DNA of 64,000 nt from assembly GCA_022821845.1 (NCBI GenBank), contig JAJECT010000033.1:40803-104802 (forward strand), given 5' to 3'. The translations under genes and the position numbers were made by a program. This document shows, one piece after another, positions 17,288 to 28,159 of the stretch. The DNA is from Rhodothermales bacterium. GTDB taxonomy: Bacteria; Bacteroidota; Rhodothermia; Rhodothermales; VXPQ01. The notes under the pieces were generated by a model. That model saw only the letters and a program-made list of their open reading frames with translations. It did no database searches and was not told the origin of the DNA. Each line of letters starts with the position of its first letter. Position 1 is the stretch's first letter.

Positions 17288-20200
17288 ATGCAATTATCAC
17301 CTGTTCGAGAAGGCCTTTACGACTCGTTTTACGAGCACGACGCATGCGGCGTCGGTTTCGTTTGCACGGTGCAGAACGAACCGAGCCACGATATTGTGCA
17401 AAAAGGGCTCGAAATGCTGAACAACTTGTCGCACCGCTCGGCCTGCGGATGCGACGACAGGACGAGCGACGGCACGGGCATTCTGATTCAGACGCCGCAC
17501 GCGTTTCTGGCGCAGGCGCTGAAGGAATTGGGCGCGGGCGCGCGGGCCCCGGGGGCGTATGCGGCCGGCATGATTTTTTTGCCGAGGGACGCGCGGGCGC
17601 AAGCGTTTTGCCGCAGCGCGGTGGAAGAAACCGTCCGGGCGGAAGGGCAGCAGTGGATCGGGTGGCGCCGCGTCCCGGTTCGCGCGGATTCCGCGGGGGA
17701 GGCGGCGGCGGCCATGCAGCCGGAACTCTGGCAGGCGCTGGTGGGGCGGGGCAAGCAGACGCCGGATCAGCAAGCGTTTGAGCGCAAGTTGTACGTTATC
17801 CGGAAGGTGATCGAACATACTGTGGCGAAGGCCGATATGGCCGAGGCCAGCGCGTTTTACATTTGCTCGCTCTCTTCCCGAACCCTCGTCTACAAGGGGA
17901 TGTTGCTGGGCGAGGATTTGCCCCGTTTCTATACGGACCTGGTCGATCCGCGCATGGAAAGCGCGCTGGCTATGGTGCATGCGCGGTTCTCGACGAACAC
18001 GTTGCCGCAGTGGTCGCTGGCGCAGCCTTTTCGCTTTTTGTGCCACAATGGCGAGATCAATACGCTTCGGGGCAATTTCAACTGGATGAACGCCCGTCAG
18101 TCGCTGTTCGAATCGGAACTCTTCGGCGACGATATGAAGAAGCTGCTGCCCATCCTGACCGAGGGCGTCAGCGATTCGGCCATTCTCGACAATGCGCTCG
18201 AACTGCTCTACTTTACGGGGCGCTCGCTTCCGCACGCAATGATGATGCTGGTGCCGGAAGCCTGGGAATACACCCGGGAGATGAGCGAAGAGAAGCGGGA
18301 TTTTTACGAATATCATTCCTGTTTGATGGAGCCGTGGGACGGCCCGGCCGTGCTGCCTTTCACGGATGGGCGGTACATTGGCGCGATTCTGGACCGGAAT
18401 GGCCTGCGGCCCTCGCGGTATACGGTTACGAACGACGGGCTGGTCATTCTTGCCTCCGAAACGGGCGTACTCAATACGGATCCGGCCAACGTGGTGGCGA
18501 AGGGGCGTTTGCAACCCGGCAAGATGTTTCTGGTCGATCTGGAAGAAGGCCGGATCATCGAGGACGAGGAAATCAAGCAAACGCTTGCTACCCGCCGTCC
18601 TTACGGCGAATGGCTGCGGGATCACGCCGTGCGCTTGCAGGATTTGCCAGACTATGGCCGCCCGCCGCGCTATGCTCCCGAGGAACTTCATGTCCGGGAG
18701 AAAATGTTCGGCTACACGCTGGAAGACGAGCGCCTGCTCATGAAGCCCATGGGGCTGCACGGGAAAGAAGCCCTTGGCTCGATGGGCGACGATACCCCGC
18801 TCGCCGTGCTTTCGGACAAGCCGCGCCTTCTGTACGACTACTTTCGGCAGCTGTTCGCCCAGGTGACCAATCCCCCGCTCGACGCCATCCGCGAAGAGAT
18901 GGTGACGTCCCTGTTCACCCAGTTGGGCGCGGAGCGGGACCTTTTCCAGGAGACGCCGCACCATTGTCGCAAGTTGATGCTGAAACAGCCCATTTTGTCG
19001 GATCGGGACCTGGCGCGCATTCCGAATTCGGGGATCGAGGAGCTGAAAACGCAGAAGATCGACATGACGTTCGAGGCCGGAAGCGACGGAGAAGGGCTGC
19101 GGAAGGCGCTCGACGCCTTGTGCGACGAAGCAGAGCGGATGGTGCGGGTGGGGCGGTCCGTGCTCGTATTGTCGGATCGGGCGGCGGGCCCGGACCTGGC
19201 GCCCATACCCGCCTTGCTGGCTACGGGGGCCGTGCACCATCGGCTGATTCGGAAGGGGATACGTACCCGCGCCTCCATTGTGGTCGAAAGCGGGGAGCCT
19301 CGGGAAGTACATCATTTTTGCGCGCTTATCGGGTACGGCGCCGACGCCGTGAATCCGTGGCTGGCGTTGCAGGTGATCGAGCGGTTGCTTGCCGAGGAAG
19401 AAATTTCGGACACCAAGGCCCGCGTCGGATACATAAAATCGGTCGGGACGGGCATTCTCAAAGTCATGTCCAAAATGGGCATTTCGACTGTGCAGAGTTA
19501 TCGAGGCGCCCAGATTTTCGAGGCGGTCGGGCTGGCGCAGGACCTCGTAGACCGGTATTTCGCGGGGACGGCCAGCAGGATAGGCGGCGTCGGCCTCGAT
19601 ACGATAGCCGAAGAAGCGAATATGCGGCACCGTCAGGCCTGGCCCGACGTCCGCCTTGCTTTTTCGAAGGACCTGGACGCAGGGGGGCGCTATCTATGGC
19701 GGCGCAACGGAGAACATCATTTGTTCAATCCCATGACCATTGCGCGCCTGCAACAGGCCGCTCGTTCCGGGGAGCCTTCCGCCTACGAGGAGTATGCCCG
19801 CATGGTCAACGATCAGACGAAGCAACTGGGCACGTTGCGCGGCTTGCTTGCGCTGGACGAATCGGGCGCCGCCCCTGTGCCGCCGGGCGAAGTAGAGCCG
19901 TGGACGGAGATCGTCAAGCGGTTCAAAACGGGCGCCATGTCGTACGGCTCCATATCGAAGGAAACCCACGAGACGCTGGCCATCGCCATGAATCGCCTCG
20001 GGGGCAAGAGCAATACGGGCGAAGGCGGCGAGGATCCGGAACGCTACGACCGCCGCAGCGAAAAGCGGAGCGCGATCAAGCAGGTGGCGTCGGGGCGCTT
20101 CGGGGTGACCATAGACTATCTTACGAGCGCGGACGAGATTCAGATCAAGATGGCGCAGGGAGCCAAGCCGGGGGAAGGCGGGCAATTGCCGGGCGAAAAG

Positions 20201-21820
20201 GTATATCCCTGGATTGCCAAGACGCGCCATTCGACGCCGTACGTGGGCCTGATTTCGCCGCCGCCGCACCACGACATTTACTCGATCGAAGACCTGGCGC
20301 AGCTGATACACGATCTTAAGAATTCGAACCCGGACGCGCGCATTACGGTCAAGCTGGTTTCCGAAGTGGGGGTGGGCACGATAGCGGCCGGCGTGGCGAA
20401 AGGCAAGGCCGACGTCGTGTTGATTTCCGGCCACGACGGGGGCACCGGCGCGTCCCCGCAAACGTCCATCATGCACGCCGGATTGCCCTGGGAGCTGGGC
20501 CTGTCCGAAACGCATCAGGTGCTGGTGCGCAATGGGCTTCGGAGCCGCATTCGGGTGGAATGCGACGGACAACTCAAGACGGGGCGGGACGTAGCGGTCG
20601 CCTGCCTCCTCGGCGCCGACGAATTTGGCTTCTCGACGGCGCCCCTGGTGGCGATAGGCTGCATTATGATGCGCAAATGCCATCTGAACACATGCCCCGT
20701 CGGCATTGCCACGCAGGACCCGGAGTTGCGGAAGAAATTCGAAGGGCAGCCGGAAGACGTGATCAACTATTTGCACTTCGTCGCGGAAGAGTTGCGCGAG
20801 ATCATGGCCCGCCTCGGATTCCGTTCGGTGGACGAAATGGTTGGGCAAGTGGACCGGCTGCGGGTGCGTCCCGGCGTCGATCACTGGAAGGCGAAGCATC
20901 TGGACCTGTCGCCGATTCTGGTCAAATCGGAAGTGCCCGAGGCGTTGCGCAAGTTCCATGCGACGGCGCAGGATCACGGCCTGGACGGGGCGCTGGACCA
21001 TCGCCTGATCGAACTGGCCCGTCCCGCGCTCGATACCAAAGCCCCGGTGGAGATCGACATACCCGTTCGGAATATCAACCGGACGGTCGGGACGCTGCTT
21101 TCCGCCGAGGTCAGCAAGCGCTATCCCGGGGGGCGCCTTCCCGCGGATACGATTCGGATCAACATGACCGGCTCGGGCGGGCAGAGTTTCTTCGCATTCG
21201 GGGCGCCGGGCATTACGGTTCGCCTGCAGGGCGACACGAACGATTATTTCGGCAAGGGACTTTCCGGCTCCTGCCTTGTCGTGCAGCCGCCGGAGAACGC
21301 CGGATACGACGCGCACAGCAACATTATCGTGGGCAATGTGGCGTTGTACGGCGCAACGAGCGGGGACGTGTTCGTGCGCGGACGCGCCGGGGAGCGTTTC
21401 GCCGTGCGCAACAGCGGCGCGCGCGCGGTGGTCGAAGGCCTTGGCGACCATGGGTGCGAATACATGACCGGCGGGCGCGTGGTTGTGCTGGGGCCCACCG
21501 GACGGAATTTCGCTGCGGGCATGAGCGGCGGCGTGGCGTATGTCCTCGACGGAACGCTGGAGTTCAGGACGTTGCGATGCAACGGCAAGATGGTGGACCT
21601 CGAAAAAGTGGAGGACCCTGCCGATATGGAGGAGTTGCACGGGATGGTCGAGAAGCACTATCGCCTGACCGGGAGTTCCGTGGCGGAATGGGTGCTTGAA
21701 AACTGGGAGGCCGCGCTGGAAGAATTCGTCAAGATCATGCCGGTCGAATATCGGAATGCCCTTCTTCGGCTGGAAGAAGAAGCGCGCGAGACGATTGCGC
21801 CGGAACACGCCGTCGTATAG
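17288..21820 (+). CDS. gltB: Glutamate synthase, large subunit
   Basis: Glutamate synthase makes two glutamates from glutamine and 2-oxoglutarate. This is the 1510-residue large subunit. The class II amidotransferase begins near [10 protein letters not shown], whose Cys (residue 20) becomes the N-terminal nucleophile after propeptide cleavage. A central domain follows, then the FMN/Fe-S synthase domain with [43 protein letters not shown] and the cluster segment [19 protein letters not shown]. The C-terminal GXGXG beta-helix ([37 protein letters not shown]) closes the chain. The ATG at 17288 has a GGAAGG-type site and follows cimA by 17 bp. Confidence 0.97.
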   Translation: MQLSPVREGLYDSFYEHDACGVGFVCTVQNEPSHDIVQKGLEMLNNLSHRSACGCDDRTSDGTGILIQTPHAFLAQALKELGAGARAPGAYAAGMIFLPRDARAQAFCRSAVEETVRAEGQQWIGWRRVPVRADSAGEAAAAMQPELWQALVGRGKQTPDQQAFERKLYVIRKVIEHTVAKADMAEASAFYICSLSSRTLVYKGMLLGEDLPRFYTDLVDPRMESALAMVHARFSTNTLPQWSLAQPFRFLCHNGEINTLRGNFNWMNARQSLFESELFGDDMKKLLPILTEGVSDSAILDNALELLYFTGRSLPHAMMMLVPEAWEYTREMSEEKRDFYEYHSCLMEPWDGPAVLPFTDGRYIGAILDRNGLRPSRYTVTNDGLVILASETGVLNTDPANVVAKGRLQPGKMFLVDLEEGRIIEDEEIKQTLATRRPYGEWLRDHAVRLQDLPDYGRPPRYAPEELHVREKMFGYTLEDERLLMKPMGLHGKEALGSMGDDTPLAVLSDKPRLLYDYFRQLFAQVTNPPLDAIREEMVTSLFTQLGAERDLFQETPHHCRKLMLKQPILSDRDLARIPNSGIEELKTQKIDMTFEAGSDGEGLRKALDALCDEAERMVRVGRSVLVLSDRAAGPDLAPIPALLATGAVHHRLIRKGIRTRASIVVESGEPREVHHFCALIGYGADAVNPWLALQVIERLLAEEEISDTKARVGYIKSVGTGILKVMSKMGISTVQSYRGAQIFEAVGLAQDLVDRYFAGTASRIGGVGLDTIAEEANMRHRQAWPDVRLAFSKDLDAGGRYLWRRNGEHHLFNPMTIARLQQAARSGEPSAYEEYARMVNDQTKQLGTLRGLLALDESGAAPVPPGEVEPWTEIVKRFKTGAMSYGSISKETHETLAIAMNRLGGKSNTGEGGEDPERYDRRSEKRSAIKQVASGRFGVTIDYLTSADEIQIKMAQGAKPGEGGQLPGEKVYPWIAKTRHSTPYVGLISPPPHHDIYSIEDLAQLIHDLKNSNPDARITVKLVSEVGVGTIAAGVAKGKADVVLISGHDGGTGASPQTSIMHAGLPWELGLSETHQVLVRNGLRSRIRVECDGQLKTGRDVAVACLLGADEFGFSTAPLVAIGCIMMRKCHLNTCPVGIATQDPELRKKFEGQPEDVINYLHFVAEELREIMARLGFRSVDEMVGQVDRLRVRPGVDHWKAKHLDLSPILVKSEVPEALRKFHATAQDHGLDGALDHRLIELARPALDTKAPVEIDIPVRNINRTVGTLLSAEVSKRYPGGRLPADTIRINMTGSGGQSFFAFGAPGITVRLQGDTNDYFGKGLSGSCLVVQPPENAGYDAHSNIIVGNVALYGATSGDVFVRGRAGERFAVRNSGARAVVEGLGDHGCEYMTGGRVVVLGPTGRNFAAGMSGGVAYVLDGTLEFRTLRCNGKMVDLEKVEDPADMEELHGMVEKHYRLTGSSVAEWVLENWEAALEEFVKIMPVEYRNALLRLEEEARETIAPEHAVV

Positions 21821-21847
21821 ACGGGGATGCCATACACGAGAAGTAAT

Positions 21848-23317
21848 ATGGGTAAGATAACCGGATTTATGGAATATGCCCGGGAGCTGGCTCCGCGTCG
21901 CCCGGTGGAGGAACGCAAGCGCGACTACCGCGACGTGTACCTGGAACTTCCCGTCAGGAAGGTGAAGCAGCAGGCTGCGCGTTGCATGGATTGCGGGGTG
22001 CCTTTCTGCCAGGCGGGCTGTCCGTTGGGCAACATTATCCCGGACTGGAACGACCTGGTGTACCGGGGGGCGTGGGAAGATGCGTTCTGGCGGTTGCGCG
22101 CAACGAACAATTTTCCCGAGTTTACGGGCAGGATCTGTCCGGCTCCCTGCGAGTCTGCGTGCGTGCTCGGCATTAACGAACCGCCTGTTACGATCGAGCA
22201 GATCGAGAAAAGCATTTCGGACCGCGCCTGGAAGGATGGCTGGTACGCGCCCCGCCCCCCGGAAACGAGGACGGGCCGGCGCGTGGCGGTCGTGGGGTCG
22301 GGCCCGGCGGGACTGGCCGCCGCCGATCAGCTGAACAAGGCGGGCCATTCGGTCACCGTCCTGGAGCGGGACGACCGCATCGGCGGCTTGCTTCGCTACG
22401 GCATTCCGGACTTCAAACTGGAGAAATGGATCGTGGATCGCCGGATCGACGTGATGCGCGAGGAAGGGGTTCGGTTCGTTACGAATGCCGAGGTGGGCAA
22501 GAATTATCCCGTGTCCGCGCTTGCGGATTTTTGCGCCGTCGTGCTTGCCGGAGGCGCTACGAACCCCCGCGACATACCGGTTCCGGGCCGGGAACTGGAG
22601 GGCATTCATTTTGCCTGGGATTATCTATGGAGGCAGAACAAGATCAATGCGGGGGACGCTATGGACGATGTGGCGCCGATTACGGCGGCGGGCAAGGACG
22701 TGATCGTGATTGGCGGCGGCGATACCGGAAGCGATTGCGTGGGCACCGCCAACAGGCAAGGCGCGAAATCCATTACGCAGTTCGAATTGCTTCCAACGCC
22801 GCCCGAAACGCGTCCGTCGCATCAGCCCTGGCCGTACATGCCCATGGTGTTCCAGACGTCTACTTCCCACGAAGAAGGCGCAGACCGCCACTGGAGCCTG
22901 CTGACGAAGGAGTTCAGCGGGGACGACGGGTGCGTGCAGGAATTGCGTACGGTGAATGTGCTGCCGAAGAAGGATGCTGCCGGGCGCATGCGTTTCGTGG
23001 AACAGCCCAATTCGGAGCACCTGTGGCCGGCCGATCTCGTACTGCTTGCCGTGGGGTATCTGGGACCCGAACCGGACGGCGCGATCGCCCAGCTGGGCGT
23101 CGAACTGGACGAGCGAGGGAATATTCGCACGGACGAGAACTATATGTCCTCGCAGCCGGGCGTGTTTGCGGCGGGCGATATGCGCAGGGGGCAGTCGCTC
23201 GTGGTATGGGCCATTGCAGAGGGCCGGGAGGCAGCCCGCGGCGTGGACGCCTTTCTGCGCGAAGAAGCGACGATGCTTCCCGCCAAGGGCGAGGGCGACC
23301 TCCCCGTGTTGCGGTGA
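21848..23317 (+). CDS. gltD: Glutamate synthase, small subunit
   Basis: The 489-residue NAD(P)H-oxidising FAD subunit that feeds electrons to GltB. It has N-terminal Fe-S cysteines in [17 protein letters not shown] and [20 protein letters not shown]. The FAD motif is [17 protein letters not shown]. The nucleotide motif is [22 protein letters not shown]. The C-terminal FAD contact is [19 protein letters not shown]. An upstream in-frame ATG at 21827 is possible, but [10 protein letters not shown] is the family start. The gene ends 64 bp before thrB. Confidence 0.97.
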   Translation: MGKITGFMEYARELAPRRPVEERKRDYRDVYLELPVRKVKQQAARCMDCGVPFCQAGCPLGNIIPDWNDLVYRGAWEDAFWRLRATNNFPEFTGRICPAPCESACVLGINEPPVTIEQIEKSISDRAWKDGWYAPRPPETRTGRRVAVVGSGPAGLAAADQLNKAGHSVTVLERDDRIGGLLRYGIPDFKLEKWIVDRRIDVMREEGVRFVTNAEVGKNYPVSALADFCAVVLAGGATNPRDIPVPGRELEGIHFAWDYLWRQNKINAGDAMDDVAPITAAGKDVIVIGGGDTGSDCVGTANRQGAKSITQFELLPTPPETRPSHQPWPYMPMVFQTSTSHEEGADRHWSLLTKEFSGDDGCVQELRTVNVLPKKDAAGRMRFVEQPNSEHLWPADLVLLAVGYLGPEPDGAIAQLGVELDERGNIRTDENYMSSQPGVFAAGDMRRGQSLVVWAIAEGREAARGVDAFLREEATMLPAKGEGDLPVLR

Positions 23318-23381
23318 TTCATACCCTTAATTCATTGCAAGGCAATAGATTAACAACATTTTCCTAATGTAAAAATCATTC

Positions 23382-24362
23382 ATGCCGCTTCACGCTGTGG
23401 ATTATATCGATGTTTTTGGTCCGGCTTCCTTGTCCAACCTTGGGCCGGGGTTCGATGCGCTGGGCTTGTGCGTTTCGGGGATTGGCGACGTGGTTCGGGC
23501 GCGGCGGACAGACGGTCCGGGGGTTCAGCTTCTGCACGAGCCGGGCGCCGTACCGCTGGAAGCCCTTCAGGATTCCGAAAAAAATACCGCCGTGATCGCG
23601 GCCCGGGGCGTACTGGATTTGCTGGGCGTGGACGGCGGGATCGAACTTACGCTCACGAAAGGGATTCCGCTTGGGTCCGGGATTGGCGGTTCGGCGGCCA
23701 GCGCCGTGGCGGGCGCCTGGGCCGCGAATATGCTTTTTGGAAGGCCTCTCGAAAAAGAAGCGCTTGTCGAGGCCGTGCTGGAGGCCGAAGACATTGCTTC
23801 CGGCGGGCGGCACGGGGATAATGCGCTTCCGGCCTTGCTGGGCGGACTCATTCTGGTTTCGTCGAGCAACGCGGCGCGCTATCGTCGCATCGAATTGCCG
23901 GATTCGCTGCACATCGCCCTGATTTTGCCGAACGTACAGGTGCTGACCCGGCAAGCCCGCGCCATGTTGCCGGATCGCGTATCCCTCCAGGACGCGGTGG
24001 GCAATGCGTCCGAACTGGCGTTTCTGGTGGACGCATACCGTTGCGGCGATTGGGAAACCGTTGGGCAATGCATGATGCGGGACCGTCTTGTGGAGCCGGT
24101 GCGGGCTTCGCTGGTGCCGTGTTACCATGCCGCGCGGAATGCGGCGCTCGAAGCCGGCGCGTTCGGATGCGCCTTGACCGGTTCGGGTCCGGCCATGTTC
24201 GCCCTGGCGCCGTCCGCCGAAGAGGCGGCTTCGATACGGGACGCCATGGTTGCGGCCAGCCTGTCCGAGCGCGTCGAGGCCAGAGGACTGGTTGCCGAAG
24301 TAAACGACGCCGGCGTCGTGGACCGGATGGAACAGCGCGCGCGCGTACGGCAGCCCGCATAG
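23382..24362 (+). CDS. thrB: Homoserine kinase
   Basis: A GHMP kinase of 326 residues that phosphorylates L-homoserine to O-phosphohomoserine for threonine synthesis. The N-terminus has VFGPASLSNLGPGFDALGL. The ATP loop is GIPLGSGIGGSAASAVAG. The third GHMP motif is GAFGCALTGSGPAMFAL near residue 260. The 64-bp gap before it is A/T-rich with two small inverted repeats (ATTGC-AAG-GCAAT and ACATT/AATGT), so it may have its own promoter even though it runs in the same direction as gltD. thrC follows after 18 bp. Confidence 0.95.
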   Translation: MPLHAVDYIDVFGPASLSNLGPGFDALGLCVSGIGDVVRARRTDGPGVQLLHEPGAVPLEALQDSEKNTAVIAARGVLDLLGVDGGIELTLTKGIPLGSGIGGSAASAVAGAWAANMLFGRPLEKEALVEAVLEAEDIASGGRHGDNALPALLGGLILVSSSNAARYRRIELPDSLHIALILPNVQVLTRQARAMLPDRVSLQDAVGNASELAFLVDAYRCGDWETVGQCMMRDRLVEPVRASLVPCYHAARNAALEAGAFGCALTGSGPAMFALAPSAEEAASIRDAMVAASLSERVEARGLVAEVNDAGVVDRMEQRARVRQPA

Positions 24363-24380
24363 CGAGCGCAGGGCGAGCTC

Positions 24381-25691
24381 ATGGCGATTTTCTACCGCAG
24401 CACGCGCAGCACGGCCCCGGAAACCGTATCGTTCGGAGAGGCGCTTTTGCGCGGCCTGGCGCCCGACGGCGGTTTGTACGCGCCCGCAACGCTCCCCCGC
24501 GTGGATTTTGCATCGGTATTTCGGGAAGATGCGTTGCCGGACATGGCGTGCAGCGTCCTTTCGGAATGGATCGGCGACGAAATACCCGCGCCCGACCGGG
24601 ACCGGATTGTCCGGGACGCCCTTGATTTTCCCGTGCCCCTCGCGCCGCTTGCTTCCGGGGGGGACGCCTGCTGGCGCGATGTTTTCGTGCTGGAACTGTT
24701 CCACGGCCCTACGCTTTCCTTCAAGGATTTCGGGGCCCGGACCATGGCCCGGTGGATGGGCTATTTGCTGGAGCGGCGGGACGAACAAGCCACCATCCTT
24801 GTGGCCACCTCGGGGGATACGGGCAGCGCGGTGGCCGACGGGTTCGCAGGGCAGCGCCGCATCCGGGTTGTGTTGCTCTATCCCGGAGGCAAGGTAAGCC
24901 CGGTGCAGGAGCGCCAGCTGATCGCCGCGAGGCCGGGCGTACAGGCGCTCTGCGTGGACGGGGATTTCGACGATTGCCAGCGCATGGTCAAGGAGGCGTT
25001 CGTGCACCCGGCCTATGCAGCGGCGCGCCTTTCGTCCGCCAATTCCATCAATATCGGTCGTTTGTTGCCGCAGATGATGTATTATGTGCTTGCAGCGAGC
25101 CGCTTCGCCGGGGAAAAGCCGTGGTTTTGCGTACCAAGCGGCAACCTCGGCAACCTGACGGGAGGCGTCCTCGCGTATTTGTCCGGGCTCCCGGCGGCGG
25201 GTTTTCTGGCGGCCCACAACGCCAATGATTTTTTTCCTCGCTACCTGTCCAGCGAAGGCGCTGCGTTCGCGCCGGTGATCCGAACCCTTTCCAACGCCAT
25301 GGACGTTGGCGCGCCCAGTAATTTCGAAAGGCTGCGGGCGTTGCTGGATCGCGCCGCCCTGCGGCGATTGATCGCTGCGGAGCGCGTTGCGGACGACGAT
25401 ACCGTGGCGTCCATGCGGCGGGTCTACGAAGCCACCGGCTATGTGGCCGACCCGCACACGGCTGTGGGGCTCGAAGCGGTTCGGCGGCAGCGCGAACGGG
25501 GCAAAATGCAGGGGCCTGTGGCGGTGCTTGCTACGGCGCACCCGGCCAAATTTCCCGAAACGGTCCGTGCCGCGCTTGGTTTCGAGCCGGAGGTTCCGGA
25601 GCGGCTGGCGTCGCTTGGGGCGCAGGGCGCGTCCGTCGAGGACGCGGCGCCTTCTGCAGAAGCGCTTCGTCCGTATCTTGGGATACGCTGA
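24381..25691 (+). CDS. thrC: Threonine synthase
   Basis: A PLP enzyme, 436 residues, that converts O-phosphohomoserine to threonine. Its start, FYRSTRSTAPETVSFGEALLRGLAPDGGLYAP, is typical of the bacterial long form. LELFHGPTLSFKDFGARTMARWM contains the PLP Lys. ILVATSGDTGSAVADGF and VPSGNLGNLTGG bind phosphate and PLP. It pairs with thrB in one transcription unit. With CimA upstream, threonine here is not needed as an isoleucine precursor. Confidence 0.95.
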   Translation: MAIFYRSTRSTAPETVSFGEALLRGLAPDGGLYAPATLPRVDFASVFREDALPDMACSVLSEWIGDEIPAPDRDRIVRDALDFPVPLAPLASGGDACWRDVFVLELFHGPTLSFKDFGARTMARWMGYLLERRDEQATILVATSGDTGSAVADGFAGQRRIRVVLLYPGGKVSPVQERQLIAARPGVQALCVDGDFDDCQRMVKEAFVHPAYAAARLSSANSINIGRLLPQMMYYVLAASRFAGEKPWFCVPSGNLGNLTGGVLAYLSGLPAAGFLAAHNANDFFPRYLSSEGAAFAPVIRTLSNAMDVGAPSNFERLRALLDRAALRRLIAAERVADDDTVASMRRVYEATGYVADPHTAVGLEAVRRQRERGKMQGPVAVLATAHPAKFPETVRAALGFEPEVPERLASLGAQGASVEDAAPSAEALRPYLGIR

Positions 25692-25784
25692 TTCAAGCCC
25701 TTGCCGGGCCCCCGCTGCCCGCATCGCAAACGACGCCTCCTTTTCGTGCCGGTTCCTTCGCCCGATATAGCGGACGCCCTGCCT

Positions 25785-26621
25785 ATGCCGTTCTATCTGG
25801 ACGGATGGAGCCGGAAACAGCTTCCGCACGCGCAGGCGCTGTGGGATTTCCGCCGGGCGCTTGCCCGTCCCGCCGTCGTGCTCGCCTTGCCCTCCGCAGC
25901 GCATGCCAGCGCCGCTTCCGGCTCCCCCGCCAGCGCTTTTTTCGACGAAGAGCGGGACCGCCTTATGGCCGGAAAGCCGCTCCGCGTGGTTTCGGAAGCC
26001 GTGGCGAGCCGGGCGCTTGCCGCCTGCGAGGAGGCCGGACTGCCCCGGGAATTACTGGGCAGGCAACTGTCTGCGGCGCGGATATGGACAGGCCCCGCAC
26101 GCTTCCCGGATGATCGCGCCGTGGGCGCGTTCATCTCAGAGTGGGCGTGTTCGCACGCACGCCTCCTGGCCCGCCTTGCTGGCGTTTCCGGGTCGTGGCA
26201 GCGCGAGTACATCGACGAACTGGCCCGCGGATTTTTCTGGACTGCTCGCCTCATGGCCCTGAAACGCGATGGGGCCGAAGGGCGTTTTTTCATTCCCGAA
26301 ACGGACCTTGCGCAGCATGGCGTGTCCCGGGAGCAACTTGCCGAGGGGCGGGTAGACGAGCCCATGAAGCGGCTTCTTTGGAAACAAACCATTCGCGCCC
26401 GGAATGCGTTTGCGCTGGCCGAGCCGCTGGCGCTCGAATTGCCGCGCCGCAAGGCGGGCGCGTTCAAGCGGTGGTGGCTGGGGGCGCTGGAGGCGCTGCA
26501 CGAAATCACTCGCCGCGAGTACGACGTATGGAGTCGCCCGGTCGCGCTTTCGGCCCGCAGCCGGATGCAGGTTCGCATACAGGCCCGATTCGGACGCACC
26601 GCGTTTCGTTCGCGCGGCTAA
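25785..26621 (+). CDS. Divergent squalene/phytoene synthase-family protein
   Basis: A 278-residue protein. Its second half matches the squalene/phytoene synthase family: AFISEWACSHARLLARLAG (helix before the active site), ELARGFFWTARLMALKRDGAEGRFFIPETDLAQHGVS (residues 146-181), which aligns with the family's second Asp-rich motif region (LRDxxEDxxxGRxYLP), then RNAFALAEPLALELPRR. The usual first DDxxD-type motif is not seen in the N-terminal 110 residues, and the second motif is reduced to LKRD. It could be a degenerate, non-catalytic member or an enzyme with altered chemistry. The ATG at 25785 is used; an upstream TTG at 25701 is less likely. No hopanoid or carotenoid genes are nearby. Confidence 0.65.
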   Translation: MPFYLDGWSRKQLPHAQALWDFRRALARPAVVLALPSAAHASAASGSPASAFFDEERDRLMAGKPLRVVSEAVASRALAACEEAGLPRELLGRQLSAARIWTGPARFPDDRAVGAFISEWACSHARLLARLAGVSGSWQREYIDELARGFFWTARLMALKRDGAEGRFFIPETDLAQHGVSREQLAEGRVDEPMKRLLWKQTIRARNAFALAEPLALELPRRKAGAFKRWWLGALEALHEITRREYDVWSRPVALSARSRMQVRIQARFGRTAFRSRG

Positions 26622-26644
26622 TTTCATCATTGCAGGGAAACGAC

Positions 26645-27643
26645 ATGACCACATATCGAGACGCCGGCGTAGACATCGACGCAGGCGAAGAAACCTTGCG
26701 CCGCATCAAGCCGCTTCTGCGGGAGACGTTTACGCCCGGCGTGGCGGCGGATATCGGCGCGTTCGGCGCCTTCTTCGAACTGGGCGCCGGGTACGAACGG
26801 CCGCTGCTTGTTTCTTCGGTGGATGGCGTGGGCACGAAACTCAAGGTGGCCTTTCGGACGGGCCGCCACGACACCGTGGGGCAGGATCTGGTCAACCATT
26901 GCGTAAACGATATTGCCGCGTGCGGCGCGCGCCCGCTCTTTTTTCTGGATTATTTCTCGACGGGCGCCCTGGATCCGCAGGTGGCGGAGGAGGTGGTGCG
27001 GGGCATGGCGACGGCGTGCAAGGAGAACGGATGCGCGCTGATAGGCGGGGAAACCGCGGAAATGCCGGGCCTGTATGCCAAGGGCGAGTACGATCTGGCG
27101 GGCGCCATCGTGGGCGTCGTGGAAAAAGCGGAGATCGTGGACGGTTCGGCTATCGAGGCGGGCGACGCGCTGCTGGGCTTGCCTTCCACCGGCTTGCACA
27201 CGAACGGCTATTCGCTGGCCCGCGCCGTCCTGTTCGCGCATTTTGGCGTCGAGGATCGCCCGGACGAACTGGGCGGCGCGAGCGTCGGGGAGGCGCTGCT
27301 TGCCGTCCATCGATCCTACCTGAGGCCCATTCGCGCCCTTGTCGAGCAAGGGACGGCGCGGGGTTTCGCGCATGTTACGGGCGGCGGCATTCCGGGCAAC
27401 GCGCCCCGTATCGTTCCGGACGGACTTACTTTCGATATCGATTACGACGCCTGGGAGCGCCCGCCGCTTTTCCAGCTGATACAGCGTCTCGGGAAGGTGC
27501 CGGAAGACGATATGCGGCGTACGTTCAACCTGGGCATGGGACTCCTCGCCGCCGTGCCGGCGAGCGAGGCGGATCGCGCCCTGCGCATGCTTGAGAATCT
27601 GCGAGCGGCGCCGAAACGGGTCGGGGAGATCCGTTCGGCGTAG
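26645..27643 (+). CDS. purM: Phosphoribosylformylglycinamidine cyclo-ligase
   Basis: ATP-dependent closure of FGAM to AIR in purine synthesis. The protein is 332 residues. It starts TTYRDAGVDIDAGEETLRRIKPLL. Visible are VSSVDGVGTKLKVAF, QDLVNHCVNDIAACGARPLFFLDY, CALIGGETAEMPGLY, GLPSTGLHTNGYSLAR and HVTGGGIPGNAPRI, all PurM signatures. Its ATG follows GCAGGGAAACGAC, 23 bp after the preceding gene. A MITE begins 26 bp after its stop. Confidence 0.96.
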   Translation: MTTYRDAGVDIDAGEETLRRIKPLLRETFTPGVAADIGAFGAFFELGAGYERPLLVSSVDGVGTKLKVAFRTGRHDTVGQDLVNHCVNDIAACGARPLFFLDYFSTGALDPQVAEEVVRGMATACKENGCALIGGETAEMPGLYAKGEYDLAGAIVGVVEKAEIVDGSAIEAGDALLGLPSTGLHTNGYSLARAVLFAHFGVEDRPDELGGASVGEALLAVHRSYLRPIRALVEQGTARGFAHVTGGGIPGNAPRIVPDGLTFDIDYDAWERPPLFQLIQRLGKVPEDDMRRTFNLGMGLLAAVPASEADRALRMLENLRAAPKRVGEIRSA

Positions 27644-27669
27644 CGAGGCGGGCGTTGCGGCATGTATTT

Positions 27670-27930
27670 TTAAGGATACTCTGATTAAATCCACTTCGCT
27701 CAGCGCGTCACGTTTGCCTGTACAAGTCGTCATGCTTGTATCGATGAAATCAGCAGAAAAATCGTAGATTCGGGTCGCTGGGGACGTGACGCGCCCTGCG
27801 GGAGGCTGCGAGGGGCACGCTGGCTGTGTCATTCCTCATTACGTGGGGCCTGCCACGCTGCTTCGTCATTCCTTGCCAGCGCACCCCTCGCAGCCTCTGA
27901 ACTTCGCGGATTTAATCAGAGTATCCTCAA
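27670..27930. mobile_element. MITE-like element, copy B (261 bp)
   Basis: The second full copy of the element at 5459-5721, in the same orientation. Its 20-bp left terminus is identical. The right terminus has one change (CCTCAA for CCTTAA). The internal hairpin is kept, and one T:A pair near the loop in copy A is a C:G pair here, a compensating change. It lies between purM and the promoter of the T9SS cargo gene. The remaining gap to 28159 holds a directly repeated GATATCCTCA at 28039-28061. Confidence 0.8.
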
Positions 27931-27989
27931 TGAAGCCGCGGTTTGTTCGGGGGCTTGTTCCGTCCTGGCCGCCGGACTTGCCCCGGGCG

Positions 27990-28021
27990 TTTGCAATTCT
28001 TGTTCCGATGCGTTATATTTG
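27990..28021 (+). promoter_or_regulatory. Bacteroidota-type promoter (TTTG / TATATTTG)
   Basis: TTTG at 27990-27993 and TATATTTG at 28014-28021, separated by 20 nt. This matches the -33 TTTG and -7 TAnnTTTG elements known for the primary sigma factor of Bacteroidota. It lies about 140 bp upstream of the secreted protein gene at 28160. Assignment is by motif only. Confidence 0.5.
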
Positions 28022-28159
28022 CATTACGTTTTGGGAACGATATCCTCAAACGATATCCTCAGTTGGGCAATGCTTCGCCCGTCTTTACATTGATGCGGAT
28101 CGCAGAGCCTCTGGGTTTGTTGTTCGCCTTCTCATTCCTTAGCAATCAGGTCATAAGCC

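Noticed and set aside
17297-19630. A 777-residue minus-strand frame opposite gltB
   Set aside because: A GC-driven shadow of a clearly conserved gene; no start signal or domain.
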